A stretch of DNA of 64,000 nucleotides from Roseibium aggregatum IAM 12614. Lineage in GTDB: Bacteria; Pseudomonadota; Alphaproteobacteria; Rhizobiales; Stappiaceae. A program made the translations under genes and the position numbers. The DNA lies in the NCBI RefSeq assembly GCF_000168975.1, contig NZ_AAUW01000006.1, forward strand, positions 124,001 through 188,000. Reading direction: 5' to 3'. A model generated the notes under the pieces. The model did not search any database. It worked only from the letters and a program-made list of their open reading frames with translations, and was not told the DNA's origin. Of the stretch, positions 17,526 to 26,073 are shown piece after piece; position 1 is the stretch's first letter; each line of letters starts with the position of its first letter.

Positions 17526-18140
17526 TCAGGCCACCAGGCCCAGCAGGTTGGAAACCTGATCGCCTGTGCCTGCGTAAAGTTCGCTGACGGCTGCGCTCTG
17601 GTAGCTGAAGGAGCCGTTGTCGAAGTTGCCTTCAATGGAAGAGGCGTTCGCGGAGCGGACGGAAAGACCGGTTTCGCTGTCGTAGGACACCCGCTCGAAG
17701 GACACGAACTGAGCGGAGACGGTTTCGCCGTCAATCTCGGCTTCGATCGTGGTCGTTGAAATGGTCGCGCTTTCATAGGCGACATTGGCCGACGGGCCGC
17801 TGTCCTCTTCACCAAGAGCCGCCTTCAGTTTGCCGGCGGTCTTCTGGTAGTCCTCGACAGTCGCAAGCGCGCCGTCCTTGTCCTCATCGTCGTCCTTGCC
17901 CTTGCCTTTTTCGACCGCATCCTGAAGCGCGGCGATCACGACGGCGTCTTCCTCGGCCTGTTTGCTGGCAGCTTCCAGAACACTGACTGCAGGGGACTTG
18001 TCGTGGCCATTGCGCTGGCCGATCTCGTGGCCATAGGCGTTGCCCTTGGGATCGTTCTTCTGGCCTTCAGCACCGCCACTCGAAAAGGACGCCGAAAACA
18101 GGCTGGCGCTTTGCGTGGTGGTTTCGATGGAAATCTGCAT
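17526..18140 (-). CDS. Hypothetical protein with acidic/lysine-rich centre
   Basis: Not recognised. From the ATG at 18140 the product is 204 residues: MQISIETTTQSASLFSAS, a Gly/Asn-rich segment, and a mid-region helix with an Asp/Lys tract (KGKGKDDDEDKDG). A strand-rich Ser/Thr-dominated C-terminus ends DQVSNLLGLVA. The frame opens at 18197, but that ATG abuts its GGAGG with no spacing, so the internal start is preferred. There is no signal peptide or membrane segment. The overall composition (Ser/Thr-rich ends, no Cys) resembles surface or flagellar-associated proteins, but there is no positive evidence. It is flanked by unrelated genes and has coding-like GC and codon use. Confidence 0.65.
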   Translation of the reverse strand: MQISIETTTQSASLFSASFSSGGAEGQKNDPKGNAYGHEIGQRNGHDKSPAVSVLEAASKQAEEDAVVIAALQDAVEKGKGKDDDEDKDGALATVEDYQKTAGKLKAALGEEDSGPSANVAYESATISTTTIEAEIDGETVSAQFVSFERVSYDSETGLSVRSANASSIEGNFDNGSFSYQSAAVSELYAGTGDQVSNLLGLVA

Positions 18141-18241
18141 GGCTTCGGATCCCGTCTTGTCCGGCCCTTCCTGGTCCGGCACAGTTGCAGAAATCATCCT
18201 CCAAAACCGTTAACAGGCCATTAACCAATATGGGACCGCCC

Positions 18242-18922
18242 TCACGTCGTTCTGTCGGGACCAAATGCCTTTTCCAGAAACCGGCCGCCCAGCACCATGC
18301 CGCGTTCATCGATGGAATGACCGAGGCCTGACAACAGATGCAGGCTTGAGGAAACACCGGCATCGTCAAGCGCCTGTTGCGCCGCCTCGGCGTGGTAACA
18401 GGCAACGACATCGTCTTCCTGGCCATGCACGATCAGCACCGGGCTTTGGGTGTTGATCCCATCAAGCTGGCTTGCTCCCGGCAACAGTCCGGAATAGCCG
18501 ATCAGTGCTGCCGGAGGAGACGGGCGGCGCAGACCACATTGAAAGGTCATCATGGCACCCTGGCTGAAGCCGACCAGTGCCAGCGAGCTGTCATCGAGAG
18601 AAAGACGGGACAGTTCGTCGTCCAGAAACCGGTCGAGCACCGGCTGGACGGCTTGCGCGCCAAGGCGGTATTCGTTGAGGTCGCGCTCCTGGAGCGCAAA
18701 CCATTGCCGCCCGCCGAGCGCTTCAAAGGGAAGGGGCTCCGGGGCGTTTGGCGCAACGAAGGCAGCGTCGGGAAGCTGTCCCTGCCAGGCACGCCCGAGA
18801 TCGATCAGGTCCGGGCCATCGGCCCCATAGCCATGGAGGATCACCACCAGTTGGCGGGCGGGATTGCCGGAGGCCGGCGCAAGGCGAGGGCCATCGAGAA
18901 GGGAAGAGAAACTGGCTGACAC
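18242..18922 (-). CDS. Phospholipase/carboxylesterase family hydrolase (YpfH-like)
   Basis: A 226-residue alpha/beta hydrolase of the abhydrolase_2 (carboxylesterase) family. VVILHGYGADGPDLIDLG holds the oxyanion region, LVGFSQGAMMTF is the nucleophile elbow, VLIVHGQEDDVV contains the acid and GLGHSIDERG the catalytic His. The start codon is GTG at 18922, 15 bases after the MFS gene stop, so it is the likely last gene of the radical SAM-MFS-esterase operon. Substrate unknown; it may deacylate a product handled by the same operon. Confidence 0.9.
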   Translation of the reverse strand: MSASFSSLLDGPRLAPASGNPARQLVVILHGYGADGPDLIDLGRAWQGQLPDAAFVAPNAPEPLPFEALGGRQWFALQERDLNEYRLGAQAVQPVLDRFLDDELSRLSLDDSSLALVGFSQGAMMTFQCGLRRPSPPAALIGYSGLLPGASQLDGINTQSPVLIVHGQEDDVVACYHAEAAQQALDDAGVSSSLHLLSGLGHSIDERGMVLGGRFLEKAFGPDRTT

Positions 18923-18937
18923 GAGGGGGAAACCTGA

Positions 18938-20218
18938 CTATTCGGCTGGCGTCTTCCGATCGTCCAACTCGGAAGGAGACGGCAATTTTTCCTGGAGACG
19001 CATGAAGGGAAGGGCGATCAGCATGGCGGCGAGGATCAACAGACCTGCCAGGGCGAACGGCGCTCCCGGGAAGAAAACCGCCGCGTCGGGTCCTGAAAAC
19101 ATGGCGAAAGCCTGCGTCATCACCAGGGGACTGATGACCATGGAAAGCCCCGCGGCACTCGCGATCAGACCCTGCAATTCGCCTTGCGCATTGTCCGGCA
19201 CGCGAACGGACATCAGGCCGGTGAAGGCAGGCGTTGCCATCGCGCCGAGCGCTGCAAAGGAAATCAGCAGATAGGCCATCCAGCCCGTATCGGCGACGGC
19301 AAGACCCGCGAAGGCTATGAGATTGGCTACCAGGCCGATGAACAGCGTCCGGCCGGGCCCGAGCTTCGGTTCCAGAACCCGGATCAGATACCCCTGAACG
19401 AAGGCAAACCCGACGCCGACGGCGGCCAGCGACAGGCCGATATCGCCAGGGCTCCAGGCGAAGACTTCCTCCGCATAGTAGCTCCAGACGGACGGGTAGA
19501 CCAAATGGGCGATATCGAACAGGAAGATGGCCAGCAACAGCGTGCGCACCGACGGATAAACCGCGATCTGCTTCAACGCGCCGAACGGATTGGCACGTTT
19601 CCAGTCGAAGCGTCTCCTGTTTTCGTCCTTCAGTGTTTCCGGCAGCATGAAATAGCCGAAAAGGAAATTGACGAAGGAAAGACCCGCTGCCGCATAAAAC
19701 GGTGCGCGGGATCCGTATTCGCCGAGAAAACCGCCAATCATTGGCCCGAGCACGAAACCGACGCCAAATCCAGCCCCGACAAGCCCGAAGTTCTTCGCCC
19801 TGTCCTCCTTGGACGACACATCGGCGATGAAGGCGGAAGCTGCCGAGAAGGTTGCTCCGGCAATACCCGAAAGCGTTCTGCCGATAAACAGCACGGCCAG
19901 ATGCCAGGACAGCGCCATGATCAGATAGTCGACAGCCATGGCGAACATGGACACCAACAGCACCGGGCGGCGGCCGAACCTGTCGGACAGGTTGCCGAGC
20001 GTCGGTCCGAAGGCGAATTGCATCAAGGCGTAGACGACACTGAGCGCGCCACCCCAGCGGGCGGCTTCGCTCACGGGCAGGGAAGTGAGTTCGGTCAGAA
20101 GTGAAGGCATGACCGGCATCATCAGGCCGATGCCCATGGAGTTGAGAACCAGCGTGACCAGGATGAACCCCAGCGCGCTGCGTTTGGAGGTACCGGACCG
20201 CAACTCTTTTCCCGCCAA
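18938..20218 (-). CDS. MFS transporter, TetA/multidrug type
   Basis: A 12-helix major facilitator of about 426 residues. MFS signature A is seen after helix 2 ([14 protein letters not shown]), with antiporter-like motif C in helix 5 ([16 protein letters not shown]). There is a basic loop in the centre and a second half with weaker motifs, all resembling the DHA1/TetA efflux group. No ATG lies near the N-terminus. TTG at 20218 or TTG at 20203 are the best starts, placing the gene 34 bases after the radical SAM gene and implying translational coupling or re-initiation. Export of a small molecule is likely; the substrate is unknown. Confidence 0.88.
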   Translation of the reverse strand: MAGKELRSGTSKRSALGFILVTLVLNSMGIGLMMPVMPSLLTELTSLPVSEAARWGGALSVVYALMQFAFGPTLGNLSDRFGRRPVLLVSMFAMAVDYLIMALSWHLAVLFIGRTLSGIAGATFSAASAFIADVSSKEDRAKNFGLVGAGFGVGFVLGPMIGGFLGEYGSRAPFYAAAGLSFVNFLFGYFMLPETLKDENRRRFDWKRANPFGALKQIAVYPSVRTLLLAIFLFDIAHLVYPSVWSYYAEEVFAWSPGDIGLSLAAVGVGFAFVQGYLIRVLEPKLGPGRTLFIGLVANLIAFAGLAVADTGWMAYLLISFAALGAMATPAFTGLMSVRVPDNAQGELQGLIASAAGLSMVISPLVMTQAFAMFSGPDAAVFFPGAPFALAGLLILAAMLIALPFMRLQEKLPSPSELDDRKTPAE

Positions 20219-20252
20219 TCCTGTCGAGTGAAGGACGGGTGACCTTGTCCGA

Positions 20253-21854
20253 TTACTCGGCGGCCACCAGTGCCGGCTGTTCCCAGTTGCCCTTTTCGAT
20301 TTCGGCGATCTGCTTGTCGATCTGCGCAATGACGAACCGGGAGAACGGCCCCAGGTGCACGTAGAGCGCCAGCATCATCAACACCGGCTTGATCGCCCTG
20401 AAATTGGTGAAGGCGGTCTTGGCCAGGGTTTTCCAGAACGGGCCGCGGTAGGTGGTCTCCTTGAAGGTCATTGCCAGGATCAGGCGGCCGAACATCTTGA
20501 TGTCGTGAAAGAAACCTGCACCGAAAATCGAGCCGTTGGCGCCGCTCATGTCGAGCATGGCAGCCACTCTCTGGACACGGCCGAAATAGGCTTCCGGTCC
20601 GTAGACCCGGTCGATGACCTGCTTGAAGTCTTCCAGGATCTGCGCGCGCGGGCGCACGGTGGTGAAGTTGAGACCGGCGGTACACTGGTCGCCATGCTCC
20701 GTGTCCGGATCATCGGTGGCGAAGTCGGCATGCAGGCGGCCTTCCTTGGCGAGCCGGCGGGTCAACTGGGTGTTGGGCAGGGCATAGAGCAGCCCGGTCA
20801 TGGCAACCGGGATCGCGGCTTCCTCGATCAGCGCGGAGATCTCGTCGGCCACCCTGTCGCTTTCCTCGTCGAAGCCGACGATGAAGCCGGCCAGCACGAA
20901 GATGCCGGCATCGTAGATCTTGTGGACGCTCTTGGCGATGTCGCGGCGGGTGTTCTGCTTCTTGCGTGTTGCCACCAGAACTTCGGGATCCGGGCTTTCG
21001 ATGCCGATGAAGACGGAGAAATACCCGGCTTGCTGCATCATCTTCAAAAGGGCTTCGTCGTCGGCAAGGTTCAGGGACGCTTCGGTCGACATTTCGAACG
21101 GATAGTTTCGTTCCTTCTGCCATTTTGCCAGTTCCGGAAGAAAACCCTTCACGGCCTTCTTGTTGCCGATCAGGTTGTCGTCGACGAAGTCGACATGACC
21201 CCGGTACCCAAGCTCGTACAGCCGGTCGAGTTCGGCCAGCATCTGCTCATTGGTCTTGGTGCGCGGCACGCGGCCATAAAGCTCGATGATGTCGCAGAAT
21301 TCGCAGGTGAACGGGCAGCCTCGCGAATATTGCACGCCGATCTGGACATAATCGTTAAATTTCAGAAGATCGAAACGCGGCACGGGGCTGGAAGCAACGT
21401 CGGCCTTGAATTTCTCGGCAGAGAAACGGCCGTTGCGTACCCCTTCCTTCCAGGCATCAATAAAGGTGGTGAGAATGCCTTCGGCTTCTCCAAGCACCAG
21501 GAAATCGGCTGCCTCGTAAACTTCGGGAGAGGACGTGGCGTCCGGGCCGCCGACAACAACGGGAACATTCTTTGCCTGAGAACGGCGAATGACGGCGAGG
21601 CAATCGGCCTGCTGGGGCAACATGCCGCCAGTCATGACCATATCGGCCCAGTCGAGATCGTCATTCGTCAACTCGCCGGTGTTGCGGTCGATCAGACGCA
21701 CGTTCCAGGTGTCCGGCAGCATTGCGGCAACGGTGATTAGGCCGAGAGGAGGAGCGGGGTATTTGGCCCCCACCATTTCGCAGGTTGCACCATAGTTCCA
21801 GAATGAACCGGCATTGAAGCGCGGATACACCAGCAGAACATTGCATTCCGACAT
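20253..21854 (-). CDS. B12-binding-domain radical SAM protein (DUF4070 type)
   Basis: A 533-residue radical SAM enzyme. The N-terminal cobalamin-binding-like domain (NVLLVYPRFNAGSFWNYG, then VVVGGPDATSSPEVYE) precedes the radical SAM core with the cluster motif RGCPFTCEFCDI (C-x3-C-x2-C). IGIESPDPEVL and a C-terminal DUF4070-type domain follow. The architecture matches HpnP-like hopanoid methylases and related uncharacterised proteins. No D-x-H-x-x-G cobalamin motif is evident (DRNTG is at the comparable place), as in several subgroups. The ATG at 21854 has GGAGGG upstream. It heads a leftward operon with an MFS pump and an esterase. Methylation of a lipid-like substrate is a guess. Confidence 0.9.
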   Translation of the reverse strand: MSECNVLLVYPRFNAGSFWNYGATCEMVGAKYPAPPLGLITVAAMLPDTWNVRLIDRNTGELTNDDLDWADMVMTGGMLPQQADCLAVIRRSQAKNVPVVVGGPDATSSPEVYEAADFLVLGEAEGILTTFIDAWKEGVRNGRFSAEKFKADVASSPVPRFDLLKFNDYVQIGVQYSRGCPFTCEFCDIIELYGRVPRTKTNEQMLAELDRLYELGYRGHVDFVDDNLIGNKKAVKGFLPELAKWQKERNYPFEMSTEASLNLADDEALLKMMQQAGYFSVFIGIESPDPEVLVATRKKQNTRRDIAKSVHKIYDAGIFVLAGFIVGFDEESDRVADEISALIEEAAIPVAMTGLLYALPNTQLTRRLAKEGRLHADFATDDPDTEHGDQCTAGLNFTTVRPRAQILEDFKQVIDRVYGPEAYFGRVQRVAAMLDMSGANGSIFGAGFFHDIKMFGRLILAMTFKETTYRGPFWKTLAKTAFTNFRAIKPVLMMLALYVHLGPFSRFVIAQIDKQIAEIEKGNWEQPALVAAE

Positions 21855-21974
21855 TAACGGTCCCTCCAAACGGACACTTGTTCCCAACGGCGACACCGTA
21901 ACAACTTTACGCTCCGGCACAACCGCTTTGAGTATACTTGAACGAATTCACCTGCTGGCCGCGCGAACAGGCCA

Positions 21975-23288
21975 TCACGTTTGGCTGGCGTCTGGCTTGC
22001 GGATGTGAAAAACGAGCCCGTGCACGTCCTTGCCGAGTTCTCGGCGCAGAATATCCCGTTTCTCCCGGGCATAGACAAGGCCCGCGGCCTCTGCGCAGCG
22101 CTTGAGATACTCGGGCCTGTGGGCGTAGCGTCCCGTGGTGTCGACGCGGTAATCCGGCCCGTCTGAACTATCGAGATGCTCGACGCTTGCGACGAGTACG
22201 CCGCCCGGTGCGAGGGCGCTTTGCAACGCCTGCATGAAGGCCTCCAGATCACCGAGATAGCACAGCGTGTCGACGCAGACAGCCAGATCGAAACGGGCTG
22301 GCAGATCCGAGGACAGAAATTCAACGAGTTCACCCTCGACCAGGAAGTCGTAGACCTTCAGTGCGGCTGCCTTGCGCAACATGCCCGGCGACAGGTCGAT
22401 GCCGGTGAGCCGGGCGCTGTGGTCGCGGATCAGCGGTCCGCACAGGCCGGTGCCGCAGCCGAGGTCGGCCACATGGGCGAACGGGACGTCGCGCCCGCTC
22501 GCCAGCTCCGCGACCTCCTCGGCGACCAGCTTCGGTGCCTGGTAACCGAGCCCGTTCAGAACCTGGTCGAAACTTTCCGAGAAGCTGTCGAAATGATCTC
22601 GGACATAGTCCACGGGCGCGAGTGACAGGTCTTCGCCGCGGATGGCGGCCAGCTGATAGCTGATGACCGGATCGTCAGGGAAGGTTGCGACGAGCATCTC
22701 CATATGCCGGGTGGCGACGTCGGGCCGCCCGAGCGCGCACAGCACGCGGGGATGCCAACCCTTGTCGTTCCAGACGTCCGGCGGAAACTGAAGGCAGCGT
22801 TCGAATGCGTCCGCCGCTTCCTCCCTTTGGCCGGCAAGCATCAGCGAGAGGCCGAAGTTGTGCCAGCCGCTGTGGTTGTCCGGGTCGAGGCGCACGACTT
22901 CCCGCAGCATTGGCAGAAGCTCGTCGTTGTTGCTGGCTTCCTGGAGCATCATCGAGATGTTGTTCCAGGCTTCCTCATGGCGAACTTCGATCTCTACCGC
23001 GCGCAGATAGGCCTTCAGCGCCTCGTCTTTGTTGCCCGAAAGCTTCAGGATATTGCCTAGGTTGTTCCAGGCGGAGAAGTTGCGGGGGTTCTTTTCCAGG
23101 GAGGCTTGGATAAGCGCGATCGCATTGTCCGCATGGCCGGCATCGAAATGCAGAAGTCCCAGGAAATGCAGGCCGTCCGCGTGATCGGGATCTTCTGCAA
23201 GCACGTCCTTGTAGGCGTTGAGCGCAGCCTCCAGGTCGCCACCCCGGTGGGCGGAGATGCCCTGCTGCAATCTCTCTTCAATCTGCAT
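21975..23288 (-). CDS. TPR-repeat protein with C-terminal SAM methyltransferase domain
   Basis: A 437-residue fusion. Residues 1 to about 200 are tandem tetratricopeptide repeats (for example ALNAYKDVLAEDPDHADG and the FSAWNNLGNILKLSGNKDEA unit). Residues from about 245 onward form a class I methyltransferase with motif I VADLGCGTGLCG and GIDLSPGML. PARFDLAVCVDTLCYLGDL and the late strand HGLVFHIRK follow. Such fusions are common in alphaproteobacteria and unassigned; the TPR part probably holds a protein substrate. It is transcribed in the same direction as the radical SAM gene 120 bases downstream and could be part of that unit. Confidence 0.9.
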   Translation of the reverse strand: MQIEERLQQGISAHRGGDLEAALNAYKDVLAEDPDHADGLHFLGLLHFDAGHADNAIALIQASLEKNPRNFSAWNNLGNILKLSGNKDEALKAYLRAVEIEVRHEEAWNNISMMLQEASNNDELLPMLREVVRLDPDNHSGWHNFGLSLMLAGQREEAADAFERCLQFPPDVWNDKGWHPRVLCALGRPDVATRHMEMLVATFPDDPVISYQLAAIRGEDLSLAPVDYVRDHFDSFSESFDQVLNGLGYQAPKLVAEEVAELASGRDVPFAHVADLGCGTGLCGPLIRDHSARLTGIDLSPGMLRKAAALKVYDFLVEGELVEFLSSDLPARFDLAVCVDTLCYLGDLEAFMQALQSALAPGGVLVASVEHLDSSDGPDYRVDTTGRYAHRPEYLKRCAEAAGLVYAREKRDILRRELGKDVHGLVFHIRKPDASQT

Positions 23289-23303
23289 CTTAAAATATCC
23301 AAT

Positions 23304-23328
23304 AAAAAAGGGCGGTCGAACCGCCCTT
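23304..23328 (-). terminator. Rho-independent terminator of the cold-shock gene
   Basis: AAGGGCGGT (23308-23316) pairs with ACCGCCCTT (23320-23328). On the minus strand the stem is followed by a run of six T. It lies between the cold-shock gene and the TPR-methyltransferase gene. Confidence 0.88.
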
Positions 23329-23355
23329 GTACCCGGTAATGACCTGTAAGGGATC

Positions 23356-23556
23356 TTACAGGACTTTCAGGTCTTCAGCCACCATCTGACCGCGGCGCCA
23401 CTCCAGGTCGAATGCCACGAGTTGGCCTTCCGTCAGAGTGTCGATACCGGACCGGCGCAGAGCCGAAATGTCGACAAGGATGTCCTCGCCGTCTTGCGGT
23501 TCGATCGTACCGATACCTCGGCGATTATCGAACCATTTCACGTTTCCATGCAGCAT
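23356..23556 (-). CDS. Divergent cold-shock-domain protein
   Basis: A 66-residue protein with the CSD fold: GNVKWFDNRRGIGTIEP opens it and the length is typical. The nucleic-acid-binding motifs are strongly altered. RNP1, normally K-G-F-G-F-I, reads R-G-I-G-T-I, and RNP2, normally V-F-V-H-I, reads I-L-V-D-I. The key phenylalanines and histidine are therefore replaced, while KWF before RNP1 is kept. It has its own terminator and a long AT-rich upstream region. Canonical single-strand RNA binding is doubtful, and it may have another partner. Family membership is sure, function is not. Confidence 0.88.
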   Translation of the reverse strand: MLHGNVKWFDNRRGIGTIEPQDGEDILVDISALRRSGIDTLTEGQLVAFDLEWRRGQMVAEDLKVL

Positions 23557-23753
23557 GGAGTCTTCTTTCTAATTTTCGTCATCCTTGGCACATGAGCGGC
23601 ATTCATATCTGCCTTTTTCAACGCCTTGATGACAGTGTTGATGATAATACTAAAGTACTTCTCAGACCCTGCTCGAAACTGGACATCGGCGCGCGCAGTC
23701 TTTTCGCGACTGCCTCGCTTCAAGATGCCGTTCCATTTGGCTGAGGTCTGGTT

Positions 23754-23777
23754 GCCCGGAAAAAACCCCGGGCTTTT
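23754..23777 (+). terminator. Possible plus-strand terminator without an assigned gene
   Basis: GCCCGG-AAAAAACC-CCGGGC followed by TTTT, read rightward. No plus-strand gene precedes it in the 200-base gap upstream of the cold-shock gene, so it may end an unannotated small RNA or stop antisense transcription into the ytoQ gene. Confidence 0.4.
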
Positions 23778-23826
23778 CCATAGTGTCTATTAGTATGGTA
23801 ATGAAATTGTTAATTTCAAGACCTGC

Positions 23827-24285
23827 TCAGCGATCGAGCTTTCCCAGTATAACATATTTGAGAATATCGACGACTTGTTCGGACGTTTCGGCAACCGCAA
23901 GCGCAGCTGCGTCAACTTCCTTCAGCGGGTGCGTCAGCGACGGGTCGTGCACAACGATCAGCGACTTCCCGAGCGCAGCGGCATAGCCCGCATCGAAGGC
24001 CGCGTTCCACTGTTTGTATTTGTCGCCAAAGCGGACGACCACGATGTCGGCCTTCTCCAGCAGCGACCGCGTCCGGATCGCGTTCACCTTCGCACCCTTG
24101 TGGTCGTACCAGAACTTGTTGTCCTCACCGCCCAGAATGGCAGCACCGCAATCGTCGCTGGCATCGTGGTCGGTGACGGGAGAGGAAAATTCCACCGGCA
24201 ACTTGAGCGCCGCGGCGCCTTCCATGATCTTGTCCCGCCAGTCGGTATGGATCTCGCCGGACAGGTAGACGCGCCAGGTGGTCAT
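23827..24285 (-). CDS. ytoQ: YtoQ-family protein
   Basis: A 152-residue protein matching the conserved YtoQ family: WRVYLSGEIHTDWRDKI at the start, FSSPVTDHDASDDCG in the middle, and IVVVRFGDKYKQWNAAFDAGYA. The fold is related to nucleoside 2-deoxyribosyltransferase-like proteins (a nucleotide-binding Rossmann-like fold, by family knowledge). The biochemical role is not established. It is monocistronic and divergent from the peroxiredoxin gene. Confidence 0.9.
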   Translation of the reverse strand: MTTWRVYLSGEIHTDWRDKIMEGAAALKLPVEFSSPVTDHDASDDCGAAILGGEDNKFWYDHKGAKVNAIRTRSLLEKADIVVVRFGDKYKQWNAAFDAGYAAALGKSLIVVHDPSLTHPLKEVDAAALAVAETSEQVVDILKYVILGKLDR

Positions 24286-24496
24286 AAGGTTCTCCCATGC
24301 AAGTTTTTGAATTATGTGGCGAAAAGTCCCGCCTTATTGTGACTGGAAACTGGGGGCTGAACCGGGCAACGTCAACCCCTGCGTTCATTTGCCCTCGGCC
24401 GGAACACGCTGGAAGACTCGACAAGACTGCGCAAAAACTGAAGGGTAAACTGCCGCGAAGCTGACTTTGCGGTCCGTAATTTTAAGGAGCTCATTC

Positions 24497-25132
24497 ATGT
24501 CTGCACTATTGCTCGGAGACGAGGCACCGGATTTCGAAGCCGACAGCACGGATGGTCCGATCCGTTTTCATGAAGCGATCGAGGGATCCTGGGCGGTTCT
24601 GTTTTCCCACCCGAAGGACTTCACGCCGGTCTGTACCACTGAACTTGGAATGACCGCCAAGCTCAAGGACAAGTTCGAAGCCCGTGGCGTCAAGGTTTTC
24701 GGCGTTTCGGTCGATCCTATCGAGGATCATCGCGCCTGGGTCGGTGATATCGCCGATACGCAGGGCGTCGCCCTGAACTTTCCGCTGATTGCCGATCCGG
24801 ATCGCAAGGTGGCGACTGCCTATGGCATGATCCATCCCAACGCCAACGACACGCTCACTGTCCGGTCGCTTTTCGTCATCGGTCCGGACAAGAAGATCAA
24901 GCTGAAGATCGAATACCCGGCGTCCACGGGTCGGAACTTCGATGAAGTCATCCGCGTGATCGACAGCCTGCAGCTCACGTCCGCTCACAAGGTCGCAACG
25001 CCGGCCAACTGGGTGTCCGGTGAAGATGTCATCATCGTTCCGGCGGTGAGTGATGAGGAGGCTAAGGAAAAATTCCCCGAAGGCTGGAAAACCCTGAAGC
25101 CTTACCTGCGGGTCGTGCCGCAGCCCAAGTAA
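24497..25132 (+). CDS. 1-Cys peroxiredoxin (Prx6 type)
   Basis: A 211-residue thiol peroxidase reducing hydroperoxides in the cytoplasm. The catalytic motif SHPKDFTPVCTTELG holds the peroxidatic Cys near residue 47. The Arg in LTVRSLFVIGPDKKIKL and the long C-terminal arm (PANWVSGEDVIIVP, then FPEGWKTLKPYLRVVPQP) define the 1-Cys Prx6 subgroup. No resolving Cys is present. AAGGAGC (24484-24490) fixes the ATG at 24497. It stands alone and a weak hairpin (25147-25171) follows the stop. Confidence 0.96.
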   Translation: MSALLLGDEAPDFEADSTDGPIRFHEAIEGSWAVLFSHPKDFTPVCTTELGMTAKLKDKFEARGVKVFGVSVDPIEDHRAWVGDIADTQGVALNFPLIADPDRKVATAYGMIHPNANDTLTVRSLFVIGPDKKIKLKIEYPASTGRNFDEVIRVIDSLQLTSAHKVATPANWVSGEDVIIVPAVSDEEAKEKFPEGWKTLKPYLRVVPQPK

Positions 25133-25146
25133 AACGCCAAAAAGGC

Positions 25147-25171
25147 AAGCGGCGCCTGAAAAGGACGCCGC
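25147..25171 (+). terminator. Weak hairpin after peroxiredoxin gene
   Basis: AGCGGCG (25147-25153) pairs with CGCCGCT (25165-25171), extended by CCT/AGG in the loop. It lies 14 bases past the stop and lacks a T-run. Confidence 0.5.
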
Positions 25172-25210
25172 TACCTTATGGTCTGATCAAGATCGCAACT
25201 TGCGGCGGGA

Positions 25211-26068
25211 TCACACCGTTTTCAGCAAGGCCTTCAAAGCGGTGCGGTAGTCCGGATAGCGGAACGTAAACCCAAGCTCTTCCTTGAGGCGCTGGTTGGA
25301 AACCCGCTTGTTCTCGCCGTAAAAGGACCTGGCCATCGGCGAGAGATCGGCGGTCTCGAAAGGGATTTCCGGCGGCGCTTCGACGCCCAGAAGCTGCGCG
25401 GCAAAGGCAACCACATCCTGCGGCGGGGCCGGTTCATCGTCCGTCACGTTGAAGACACGCGTCGACGGCTTTGCCATGGCTGCCTTTAACGCACCGGCAA
25501 TATCGGCCACATGAATGCGGTTGAACACCTGTCCCGGCTTCACCAGGCGCCGAGCGGTGCCTTTCTTGAAGTTCTCGAAAGCATTCCGGCCCGGACCATA
25601 AATGCCGGAGAGGCGGAAAATCTGCACCGGAACGTCGTTCTCTTGCGCAAATGCGAGCCAAGATTCTTCCGCCGTAACCCGCTGCACGGAGCGTTTGGAA
25701 ACCGGGTTCAGCGGCGTGTCCTCATCGACCCAGGCACCATCGTGATTGCCGTAGACCCCGACGGTGGACAGATACCCGATCCATTGCGGTTTCGCGGCTG
25801 CAATCTCGCTGGCATATTGGTTCAGTACAGGGTCGCCAGCCTCGTCCGGGGCGATCGACACCAGAACATGCGTCGCGGTTTTCAGGGCGTCGGCAATCCC
25901 TTCGCCCTTCGTTTCCCCGTCGAAGATAAACGGCTCGACCCCAAGGTTCCGGAGCGCATCAGCCTTTTCCGGAGAGCGTGTTGTGCCGCCGATCCAGTCG
26001 AACTGGTCGCGCACTTCCTCCACGAATGCCTTTGAGGAAAACCCGGTGCCAAAGATAAACAGTCGCAT
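25211..26068 (-). CDS. NAD-dependent epimerase/dehydratase-family (extended SDR-like) protein
   Basis: A 285-residue Rossmann protein of the extended SDR superfamily, close to YeeZ-type proteins. The N-terminal motif is LFIFGTGFSSKAFVEEV (G-x-G-x-x-S) and YLSTVGVYGNHDGAWVDE spans the Ser/Tyr region. The usual active-site Y-x-x-x-K is not evident. IFRLSGIYGPGRNAF and RIHVADIAGAL are typical epimerase-family segments. It is the last gene of a leftward operon, 5 bases after the rRNA/tRNA methyltransferase gene. Substrate unknown. Confidence 0.88.
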   Translation of the reverse strand: MRLFIFGTGFSSKAFVEEVRDQFDWIGGTTRSPEKADALRNLGVEPFIFDGETKGEGIADALKTATHVLVSIAPDEAGDPVLNQYASEIAAAKPQWIGYLSTVGVYGNHDGAWVDEDTPLNPVSKRSVQRVTAEESWLAFAQENDVPVQIFRLSGIYGPGRNAFENFKKGTARRLVKPGQVFNRIHVADIAGALKAAMAKPSTRVFNVTDDEPAPPQDVVAFAAQLLGVEAPPEIPFETADLSPMARSFYGENKRVSNQRLKEELGFTFRYPDYRTALKALLKTV

Positions 26069-26073
26069 TCGTA

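Noticed and set aside
20355-21740. Plus-strand 461-codon open frame opposite the radical SAM gene
   Set aside because: Antisense shadow; the minus frame carries the complete radical SAM motifs.
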